Below are positions 6,383-11,806 of a stretch of DNA of 11,806 bases, in pieces (position 1 is the first letter of the stretch; every line of letters starts with the position of its first letter). Made by a program: the position numbers and the translations under genes. The notes below the pieces were generated by a model. It saw nothing but the letters and a program-made list of their open reading frames with translations, was not told the origin of the DNA and searched no databases. The DNA is from CAYGAW01 sp964347945 (GTDB lineage: Bacteria > Chloroflexota > Anaerolineae > UBA7937 > B3-Chlor), in assembly GCA_964347945.1 (NCBI GenBank), contig CAYGAW010000012.1, forward strand, positions 1-11,806, in the 5' to 3' direction.

Positions 6383-7082
6383 ATGCCCACTGTGCGGTAG
6401 GGAGCTACCATCCAGCTCTCTTGTACGCTGTTTCAGATGCCGGAAACTACACTGTAGAAGCTGTGTTACCTATACTTGGTACCGAAACGTTTTGAGATAC
6501 GTCCCTCTATGTCTGAATTGCGCACGAAGACTGGTCTCCCCAACAAAGGTCAGAAGGCGTGACTCCAAATACAGTCCACTCCGTAGGTATCTTGCGCGAA
6601 GACCAGAATACACCAAGTATGTCACCCTCACTTTCACTGAACTGGAGAAGATGATCGAAGACAAACTTCCTACTTCCGCGTTCCAAAATCGATATTGGTG
6701 GAGTAATGCTGATAGCAGCACCCAAGCTCAATCATGGCTTTATGCAGGATGGAACGTGAAAGATGTAAATCTGCCCGACAAGACTGTGGTTTTCCAGAAA
6801 GTCAAAGCTGCCAAAAAAGTGACCAAAAAGAAGAAACACTCTCGAGCCTCGGCAAAGAAGGCCTTTCACCCACCAGCCCCGAGAGTGCCAAGAAGAAAGA
6901 TACCCTCAAAGACTAGGGTAGCAATGGCTATAGGGCGGCTCAGAAACATTGAAAGCAGGAAGTCGTCTATGCGACACTACCGCGGCAAATTTAAACCACG
7001 CTCAGCATTTGCAAAGCGCCTCTACAAGCCAGACGCCAAACCCAAGAAAATCTATCGCAATCACAGAGATTCTGAGGAATGA
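6372..7082 (+). CDS. Cross-brace zinc-finger + DUF7662-like domain + basic tail protein, function unknown
   Basis: 236 residues in three parts. Residues 5-50 hold four CxxC pairs (5/8, 20/23, 28/31, 47/50), the spacing of a two-zinc cross-brace fold such as FYVE or RING. Residues 66-144 carry YSPLRRYL, LTFTELEKMIEDKLPTSA, WWSNAD and AQSWLYAGWNV followed by an F-x-K end. This is the motif order of a small domain seen in many short bacterial proteins that I recall as DUF7662; the name is from memory. Residues 145-236 are very rich in Lys and Arg with no acidic patches until the last few residues, which suggests nucleic-acid or ribosome binding. It follows moaE by 78 bases and ends 8 bases from the convergent glycosyltransferase. 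The start is the first of two adjacent ATGs, with no clear ribosome site. No enzymatic residues are recognised. Confidence 0.8.
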   Translation: MMDECPLCGRELPSSSLVRCFRCRKLHCRSCVTYTWYRNVLRYVPLCLNCARRLVSPTKVRRRDSKYSPLRRYLARRPEYTKYVTLTFTELEKMIEDKLPTSAFQNRYWWSNADSSTQAQSWLYAGWNVKDVNLPDKTVVFQKVKAAKKVTKKKKHSRASAKKAFHPPAPRVPRRKIPSKTRVAMAIGRLRNIESRKSSMRHYRGKFKPRSAFAKRLYKPDAKPKKIYRNHRDSEE

Positions 7083-7090
7083 CCTAGCTA

Positions 7091-8107
7091 CTAATGCTTC
7101 TCGTTGCCTTTGAAGACCTGGCAGATCTGACCGATACAGAAAGTGAATATTCTGAGTAGGTCGATAAAGGGATAGATGATGACTCGTCCATAGCGGTTAT
7201 TCTTTGTCGCTTTGTAAGCGTAGAATGCCATCGTCACTAGTAGCGGAAGAAGCGTAATTCCAAACAGTGATATGGCGAACACATACCAACCAGTTGTGAA
7301 TGTTAGGAAGGCGAACAATCCAGTTAGAAAGATCCACGCTATGAAGCCTAGAAAGTTTAGAAAGGCAAATCTGGCAAATCTCTCTCGTTTCCGCTTCTTC
7401 TTGAGCAAAATCCCGCTTCCTTTCCCATACTTGAAATGCTGCTTCAGGAGCTCTTTGAGGGTTGTTCTATGTCTATGCTGAATTGTGATGTTCGGATCAG
7501 AGACCATCTTGTAGCCGGATTCACAGATTCTCTCTACAAACTCGATGTCGTCAAACCCGTATCTTATGTCCTCATCGAAGCCCCCCATTTTTTCGACCGC
7601 CTCACGTCGAAAGGCCATGTTGCACCCAGCCGGGTGTTGGAAGAGCTCTAGCCTGCTTGATCGGCTTCGGGTTTTGAAGGATGGCATTACAGGGACTATG
7701 CTATTGTCGGCGTATTCGGAAAAGAAGTTGTTGTGGTATCCTTTGACATTCCCTGCAACGCAACCGACTTGAGGATCGTTGAAGTCTTGGGCGATGTTCT
7801 TTACCCAATCGTTTGATACGACACAGTCGGAGTCGGTGAAGGCAATTATGTTGCCGCTGCTGGTTCTTATCCCAGTATTCCTTGCGACGTTCAACCCATC
7901 TCTTTTCTCGACAACCATCTGGAAGGGGTACTTCTTGACGATTTCTCTGGTTCTGTCTGTTGAGTCTCCATCAACGATGATCACTTCAAGCTTTTCTTTG
8001 TCGTAATCCAACTTCGAAAGAGAGTCCAGCAGCGCCTCTATTGTGGCTTCTCCGTTTCGCACTGGAACCACTATGGAGACGGTTGGGTCGGGCTCTCGGT
8101 CCTGCAT
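7091..8107 (-). CDS. Membrane-anchored family 2 glycosyltransferase
   Basis: 338 residues. The GT-A fold starts at once (VSIVVPVRNGEATIEALLDS, residues 10-29). Nucleotide-binding DGDSTD is at 46-51 and the metal-binding DSD at 92-94, and the acceptor/catalytic region has GGFDED at 175-180 with FDDIEF at 185-190. HRHRTT at 211-216 resembles the His-rich block of this subfamily. Two hydrophobic segments (about 248-271 and 275-297) and perhaps a third near 312-330 follow a basic stretch at 237-244, so the catalytic domain should face the cytoplasm on the membrane. It probably transfers a sugar from a nucleotide donor to a lipid-linked or surface glycan. It is last in a three-gene glycan cluster. 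The ATG has no strong ribosome site and a TATA-like AAGTTTATCA lies about 40 bases upstream, so it may have its own short-leader transcript. Confidence 0.9.
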   Translation of the reverse strand: MQDREPDPTVSIVVPVRNGEATIEALLDSLSKLDYDKEKLEVIIVDGDSTDRTREIVKKYPFQMVVEKRDGLNVARNTGIRTSSGNIIAFTDSDCVVSNDWVKNIAQDFNDPQVGCVAGNVKGYHNNFFSEYADNSIVPVMPSFKTRSRSSRLELFQHPAGCNMAFRREAVEKMGGFDEDIRYGFDDIEFVERICESGYKMVSDPNITIQHRHRTTLKELLKQHFKYGKGSGILLKKKRKRERFARFAFLNFLGFIAWIFLTGLFAFLTFTTGWYVFAISLFGITLLPLLVTMAFYAYKATKNNRYGRVIIYPFIDLLRIFTFCIGQICQVFKGNEKH

Positions 8108-8181
8108 TAGAGTTTCGCTATACGGTTTCGAAAGATTTCTTGATAAACTTTGCTAAGATGAGTGGCCATTCCTAATTGCAT
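8107..8181 (-). CDS. Possible 24-residue leader/microprotein between the two GT2 genes
   Basis: On the minus strand an ATG at 8181, 7 bases after GGCGG, opens a frame MQLGMATHLSKVYQEIFRNR plus four residues. It ends in TAA, and the last A of that stop is the first base of the next gene's ATG (TAATG). The frame is in phase with the upstream glycosyltransferase and stays open from its stop codon. It may be a coupling peptide, a chance frame or the decayed end of the upstream gene. A TATA-like sequence lies within it, which argues against coding. Confidence 0.18.
   Translation of the reverse strand: MQLGMATHLSKVYQEIFRNRIAKL
8141..8150 (-). promoter_or_regulatory. Candidate TATA box for the membrane glycosyltransferase
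   Basis: The minus strand reads AAGTTTATCA, centred about 39 bases before ATG 8107. This predicts a start of transcription near 8120 and a leader of about 12 bases, in keeping with the missing ribosome site. It would allow separate expression from the two upstream glycan genes. Confidence 0.35.
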
Positions 8182-8214
8182 TGGTGATCCGCCTTTCCTA
8201 TGCTTGGGCACACA

Positions 8215-9216
8215 TCAAAGTGCCTTTTTCAATACATCCTGCAGTGTGGGGTACACATCTCGCCGCAAGAATCCTTGTTCGAACAGCCGATCATCTTCAA
8301 TGTTGCGAAGTGTTTGAATCCGCAACCTCTTTTTCCAGATCGCCCGAAAATTCATGATGGGATAGGCTAGTGCTCTGAACAAAGCATGTGCGTGCTTGGG
8401 CTTCAGTAGAAGTTCAAAGACAACGGCGCAGAGTACAAGGAGGATGTAGTAAGTGAATGCCCTAGGCCAAAGATTCTCGAGTTCATAGTTCTTTAGCATT
8501 GTACAAACCCGGTTCTTCGCTGAGTGGTAAAGCCTCTTCGGATGCATTCCCTTCTTGATTTCTCCCGCGTGGTGCACTCTTGCGGATGGGACAAAAACCA
8601 CTTTGTAGCCAAGCAATCTTGTTCTCCAACAGAAATCCGTGTCATCGTCATAGATGAAAAAGTCTTCATCAAAGCCTCCCACCTTGTCGAAGACCTCCCG
8701 CCTTGTTGTGCAAGCCGCAGAAGACGCAACGAAAATCTCAAAAACGTGGCTGAAATCTTCTGCTCTCATGCCAAACGTAGTGTTCCATGTACCCAGAGCA
8801 TCTACAGCCAGTCCAGTGTGGTCGAGGCAATCTTCTTCGTCCATCTTCAATATCTTCGCTTGAGCGACTCCGATTTCTTCGTCGGCCTCTAGGATTTCTG
8901 TCAGTTGCTTTAGGCATGCTGGTTCGACGATTGTATCGTTGTCGAGGAAAGCGATGTATTTGCTTTCAGGGTCCGCTTTCTCTACGCCCACGTTGTGCGA
9001 AGCCGAGGGGCCAATATCGCGTGCAAAGTGGATTACCTTGACGTTCTTGAAGCGTGAAGCAGTCCATTTCTCTATTTGTGGGGTTTGGCAGTCAACAACT
9101 AGGATTTCATGGGCTGGGTAGTCCGTTTCGATGAGGGACTCGAGGCATCTCTGAAGCTTTTCGGTGCCTCTCACGTTGATGATGACAACGCTGACTTTCG
9201 GATAGCTCTTGCCCAT
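8215..9216 (-). CDS. Family 2 glycosyltransferase, rhamnosyltransferase-like
   Basis: 333 residues from ATG 9216. Seen: KVSVVIINVRG at residues 7-17, VVDCQTP at 40-46, the metal-binding DND at 92-94 in IAFLDNDTIVEP, GGFDEDFFIYDDDTDFCWR at 180-198, and a VHHAGE motif near 214-219. This arrangement (FLDNDT, then GGFDEDFF, then DxDxxWR, then HH) is that of rhamnosyltransferase-type GT2 enzymes such as WbbL. The sugar cannot be fixed from sequence. A single hydrophobic segment at about 253-271 and a basic C-terminus suggest peripheral membrane attachment. An upstream GTG at 9240 is 7 bases after the preceding stop but has no ribosome site; GAGG lies 11 bases before the ATG, which I prefer weakly. 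It is co-directional with both neighbouring glycan genes and probably acts in the same surface glycan pathway. Confidence 0.88.
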   Translation of the reverse strand: MGKSYPKVSVVIINVRGTEKLQRCLESLIETDYPAHEILVVDCQTPQIEKWTASRFKNVKVIHFARDIGPSASHNVGVEKADPESKYIAFLDNDTIVEPACLKQLTEILEADEEIGVAQAKILKMDEEDCLDHTGLAVDALGTWNTTFGMRAEDFSHVFEIFVASSAACTTRREVFDKVGGFDEDFFIYDDDTDFCWRTRLLGYKVVFVPSARVHHAGEIKKGMHPKRLYHSAKNRVCTMLKNYELENLWPRAFTYYILLVLCAVVFELLLKPKHAHALFRALAYPIMNFRAIWKKRLRIQTLRNIEDDRLFEQGFLRRDVYPTLQDVLKKAL

Positions 9217-9247
9217 TATTCTTGGAGCCTCGTTTCTCACGTAGCAG

Positions 9248-10354
9248 CTAAGAAAGCTTGTCCAGCGCGTCTACCCAGATTCTCATTTTCTCAGTCTGTA
9301 GTTTCAGAAACTTCCTAGGGACCGGGTCCGTAAATCGTTTCGTGATGTTATTGCTAAGATGTTCAGCGAGTTCCAGATAGCTGTCTGCGTAGCTTTTCGA
9401 TGAGAGTTCGACTTCGTCAACTAGGCGCCAGAGCTTCTCATTTATCGCTATTCCTTCTAGCTCTTTGCCCAAGTCTTTGAAAACATTCCTGCGTCTCTTG
9501 GAGTGAATTCCCAGCGGGTTTCCCAAGCAGACTTTGTCCCCGAGGTGGTCGGCGACTTTCTTCCAGAATATTCCAGACCATATGTCGTCAAATCGGTCTA
9601 TGCCCATTGTATTCATGTACAGTTGATAGAATGCCGGTACAATCTGGGTTTTGAAGAGTGTGTTCATGCTACAGAGCGCGAAGTATGTTCCTTCTCCCAC
9701 GACTACCTTCTGTCTTTTGCACCCTTGGCTCTCTATGGCGCATGTTCCATCCAGCCCTCCGTAGTGGGCGAGAGTCAGTGCGCTTAGGTCTGGGCATTTG
9801 AGCCAGAGTCCCATGTTCAAAACACACTCTTCTCGACCTGGTACCCATGAATAGTCATTTCTCCTCGTCTCAGGATCGTAGGGGTGTCCTCTTGGGTAGT
9901 CTAGAAAATCAACATTCAAGATGAGGTTCTCCATGGTGTTGTACCACTTTCCCTCGGCGTGAACAGTCACTCCCTTGCTGTCTGTGAGGTTTGCTGCATG
10001 GTCTTTCACGAAATCCCTTGTGATATACACGTCATCGTCGATTTCCAACACCACATCAGCTTGCTCTTCACTTGCCAGAAGGAATCCGAAACTCGTCTCG
10101 GCATGGCACCTTTCTGGTATAAGGCTGACGTATTTTCTGTAGGTTGAACCAAACCTCTGTTTGAACCATTCGTCCCTCTCTTTGGGGCCGTAGTGTTCGT
10201 GTGGGACGCCATCAAGGTGCCCATCGTTTATTGTGCGGATTTTCTTGTTTCCTTCATCTATGATGATGACCTTTATCGCTTCTTCATCGTAGGCCACGAG
10301 AGGATCCAGATTTTCGATCTCATTTATAGACGCCGTAACGATGTAGGTAGGCAT
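9248..10354 (-). CDS. GT75-like protein (reversibly glycosylated polypeptide / UDP-arabinopyranose mutase family)
   Basis: 368 residues. Several blocks match plant reversibly glycosylated polypeptides, which interconvert UDP-arabinopyranose and UDP-arabinofuranose: EIDDDVY at 104-110 (metal-binding DDD at 106-108), RGHPY at 155-159 (plants RGYPF, where as I recall the arginine is the reversible glycosylation site), MGLWLKCPD at 181-189 (plants HGLWLNIPD), CSMNTLFKTQIVPAFY at 228-243, DRFDDIWSG at 253-261, DHLG at 269-272 and HSK at 284-286. The second plant arginine, seven residues after the first, is shifted here to 164/165, so mutase activity is uncertain. No signal or membrane segment; it is probably cytosolic. 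It is first in the three-gene glycan cluster, ending 7 bases before the next gene's earliest start. It could supply a furanose nucleotide sugar or act as a transferase. No good ribosome site precedes the ATG. Confidence 0.78.
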   Translation of the reverse strand: MPTYIVTASINEIENLDPLVAYDEEAIKVIIIDEGNKKIRTINDGHLDGVPHEHYGPKERDEWFKQRFGSTYRKYVSLIPERCHAETSFGFLLASEEQADVVLEIDDDVYITRDFVKDHAANLTDSKGVTVHAEGKWYNTMENLILNVDFLDYPRGHPYDPETRRNDYSWVPGREECVLNMGLWLKCPDLSALTLAHYGGLDGTCAIESQGCKRQKVVVGEGTYFALCSMNTLFKTQIVPAFYQLYMNTMGIDRFDDIWSGIFWKKVADHLGDKVCLGNPLGIHSKRRRNVFKDLGKELEGIAINEKLWRLVDEVELSSKSYADSYLELAEHLSNNITKRFTDPVPRKFLKLQTEKMRIWVDALDKLS

Positions 10355-10386
10355 TCGATGTTCAGTGTCCTTTAGAATGTGGTTAT

Positions 10387-10395
10387 CTTAAAAAG
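10387..10395 (-). promoter_or_regulatory. Candidate TATA box for the glycan cluster
   Basis: The minus strand reads CTTTTTAAG, centred 37 bases before ATG 10354, which predicts a leader of about 11 bases. The start codon lacks a nearby ribosome site (AAAGGA is 13-18 bases away), as expected for a short-leader archaeal transcript. Confidence 0.4.
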
Positions 10396-10485
10396 CTTAA
10401 CAACTTGGTGCCTATCTCACTCCAGAGGAAAATCATCACAGTGCATTCCTTCTTGTTTCGGCACGTGCGCGCTTGAGTCTAGTCT

Positions 10486-10496
10486 GCTTATTTAGG
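10486..10496 (+). promoter_or_regulatory. Candidate TATA box for the HypE-like gene
   Basis: GCTTATTTAGG is centred about 37 bases before ATG 10528, giving a predicted transcription start near 10517 at the AGGA ribosome site (10517-10520, 7-base spacer). The 173-base gap to the divergent glycan cluster therefore holds both promoters; I see nothing else in it apart from a short GC-rich palindrome, GCACGTGC (10461-10468). Confidence 0.4.
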
Positions 10497-10527
10497 CGAC
10501 AGAATATACAAAGTGTAGGAATGAGAT

Positions 10528-11559
10528 ATGAGCTTCCTGCCAGGCAAAGTACCGACGGAAATCTTGCAAGAAGTGGTATTCAGAAGCCTTGGGGCGAAGA
10601 GGAACGATGTTGTGCTTGGTCCTAGCGTCGGTGAAGACGCAGCGATAGTCCGAGTTGGCGCAGAGACCGCCGTAATAGCGACAGATCCAGTAACAGGAGC
10701 TGAGGAATGGCTAGGATGGTTGGCCGTAAATGTAAGCGCAAACGATGTTGCGACCTGTGGAGTCGAACCTCGTTGGTTCAGCTCCTGCCTGCTTTTGCCA
10801 AGACACGCAGAAAAGCAACTCATCGCGAAGATTTGCAGCCAGATGAACAAGGCCACTCAACAACTGAACGTAGCCATCATTGGTGGTCATTGCGAGATTA
10901 CCCCCGGCATCGAACATCCTATAGTTGTGGGGTGTTCGATAGGCATCGCTGACAACGGACAGTACGTGACTTCCGGTGGAGCAAAAGTGGGAAACAAGAT
11001 AATCATGACAAAAGGGGCAGGACTCGAAGGAACCGCCATACTAGCCACCGATCGAAGGAGCGGCCTTCAGAAAGCCTTTGGAGAACGCTTTCTGCAAAGG
11101 GCTGAGAATTTCTTCACAAAAATAAGCGTTGTCAAAGACGCCCTTACCGCCTTCAACGTTGGTGGCGTGTCAGCGATGCATGACCCTACTGAGGGCGGAG
11201 TCGCAGGGGGCTTACACGAGCTAGCCGATGCTGCAAACATTGACTTTCGAGTCCACGAAGAGGAAATCCCAATTCCTGTGGAAACTGAGAAAATTTGTGC
11301 ACACTTTGGAATAGATCCTCTTCAACTCATAAGCTCTGGATCGCTTCTCGTCACGGCCGAAGAAGAAAGAGCGATGGAAATCGTGAGCAGACTGTCACAG
11401 AACGGTATTGATGCCTCGCTAGTAGGTGAGATGACGAAACCTGGTTCAAGAAGAATCTTGGTTACGAAAGAAGGGAAAAAGATCGCCCTAGTTAGGCCAG
11501 TCAGTGACCATTTATGGATAGCCCTTGCAAAACAATCTCTTGGGCAAGGCAAAAGGTAA
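10528..11559 (+). CDS. AIR synthase / HypE-like ATP-binding protein lacking the HypE C-terminal cysteine
   Basis: 343 residues. This is the two-domain fold shared by HypE, PurM, SelD and ThiL. GPSVGEDAAIV at residues 31-41 is the N-terminal ATP/metal motif, NVSANDVATCGVEPRW at 68-83 is the dimer-interface aspartate block, and GGHCEIT at 119-125 and MHDPTEGGVAGG at 217-228 match COG0309-type HypE proteins. Genuine HypE ends in a Pro-Arg-Ile-Cys tail whose cysteine carries the carbamoyl group turned into cyanide for [NiFe] hydrogenase. This protein ends in GQGKR with no cysteine after residue 256 or so, so it cannot do that reaction by the known route. Many archaea carry such paralogues with unknown substrates. 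AGGA lies 7 bases before the ATG. No hyp or hydrogenase genes are adjacent; it converges on a transporter gene. Confidence 0.85.
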   Translation: MSFLPGKVPTEILQEVVFRSLGAKRNDVVLGPSVGEDAAIVRVGAETAVIATDPVTGAEEWLGWLAVNVSANDVATCGVEPRWFSSCLLLPRHAEKQLIAKICSQMNKATQQLNVAIIGGHCEITPGIEHPIVVGCSIGIADNGQYVTSGGAKVGNKIIMTKGAGLEGTAILATDRRSGLQKAFGERFLQRAENFFTKISVVKDALTAFNVGGVSAMHDPTEGGVAGGLHELADAANIDFRVHEEEIPIPVETEKICAHFGIDPLQLISSGSLLVTAEEERAMEIVSRLSQNGIDASLVGEMTKPGSRRILVTKEGKKIALVRPVSDHLWIALAKQSLGQGKR

Positions 11560-11575
11560 AATGAAGAGCGCTTCG

Positions 11576-11806
11576 CTATTTGAGAATCTCAGGCAGCCTT
11601 CTTCGCAAAACCAAGGCTATGGGTATTCCAATGATCCCTCCGATGACGATCTGAGCGACGTTGCCTGGAACTTCTGCTAATGCGCCGCCCAGTCCCCAGT
11701 CAAGCGGATACAACTCCACCAGAAAGTAGCCGATTATCATTTCACTTCCAGCCACAACTACCGCGAGCACATCACGGAGGACTCCTTTCTTGTCGGTAAC
11801 CAGGCC
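11576..11806 (-). CDS. ECF transporter S component, C-terminal end only
   Basis: The frame is open to the right edge, so only the last 76 residues are seen. They show hydrophobic segments VLAVVVAGSEMIIGYFLVEL and, after a short loop with ALAEVPGNVAQ, IVIGGIIGIPIALVL, ending in basic RRRLPEILK. An EVPxNVxQxVxGGxxGxPxxxxLRRR ending is typical of the membrane substrate-binding (S) component of energy-coupling-factor vitamin transporters. The substrate-deciding N-terminal region is missing, so the vitamin or cofactor cannot be named. Its T and A components may lie further right. It ends 16 bases from the convergent HypE-like gene, with no clear terminator hairpin between them. Confidence 0.72.
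   Translation of the reverse strand, partial: GLVTDKKGVLRDVLAVVVAGSEMIIGYFLVELYPLDWGLGGALAEVPGNVAQIVIGGIIGIPIALVLRRRLPEILK

Noticed and set aside
6327..8135. TTTCGAAAGA repeated upstream of two genes (about 6328 and 8126)
   Set aside because: Only two good copies, in opposite relative contexts and at different distances from the starts; similar CGAAAGA strings occur inside coding regions, so chance is the simplest reading.

Overview
The window looks like a piece of an archaeal chromosome, from an uncultivated anaerobe. The pointers are an HdrA-type flavoprotein with several cubane-cluster motifs, a fusion of HdrC-like and GltD-like domains, an archaeal-style MoaE, a HypE-like ATPase, and TATA-like boxes about 35-45 bases ahead of several starts with very short predicted leaders. 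A Bathyarchaeia-type lineage is my best guess. That is inference from gene content, not from a marker gene. Coding density is very high: the longest stretch without a gene is about 173 bases (10355-10527). I saw no tRNA, rRNA, insertion sequence, CRISPR array or attachment site.

Layout. (1) 1-2719, minus strand: an electron-transfer operon. A HdrC/GltD-like fusion with a TTG start is followed, with a 4-base ATGA overlap, by hdrA, which runs off the left edge. Together they suggest an NAD(P)H-linked heterodisulfide-reductase-like module. (2) 2992-5024, plus strand: a 2,4-diaminopentanoate-dehydrogenase-like oxidoreductase, then a D-glutamate-cyclase-like (DUF4392) protein. A maleate isomerase/Asp-Glu racemase family enzyme converges on them (5041-5742, minus). 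This is a small amino-acid or D-amino-acid metabolism cluster. (3) 5826-7082, plus strand: moaE, a possible overlapping microprotein, and a protein that joins a cysteine-rich cross-brace zinc finger, a small WW-N/AGW-motif domain (DUF7662-like) and a long basic tail. A single TATA-like element lies between moaE and the divergent racemase gene. (4) 7091-10354, minus strand: a glycan cluster of a GT75-like (reversibly glycosylated polypeptide/UDP-arabinopyranose mutase) protein, a rhamnosyltransferase-like GT2 and a membrane-anchored GT2. (5) 10528-11559, plus strand: an AIR-synthase/HypE-like protein lacking the HypE C-terminal cysteine. It converges on the C-terminal end of an ECF transporter S component cut by the right edge.

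How the parts may work together. The left operon probably moves electrons between a nicotinamide and the Hdr iron-sulfur system. The Ord-like/DUF4392/racemase group may process a D-amino acid. The glycosyltransferases probably build a surface glycan, with the GT75-like protein supplying or adding an unusual (possibly furanose) sugar. The most unusual single item is the zinc-finger/DUF7662-like/basic-tail protein behind moaE. The cluster-level roles are inference.
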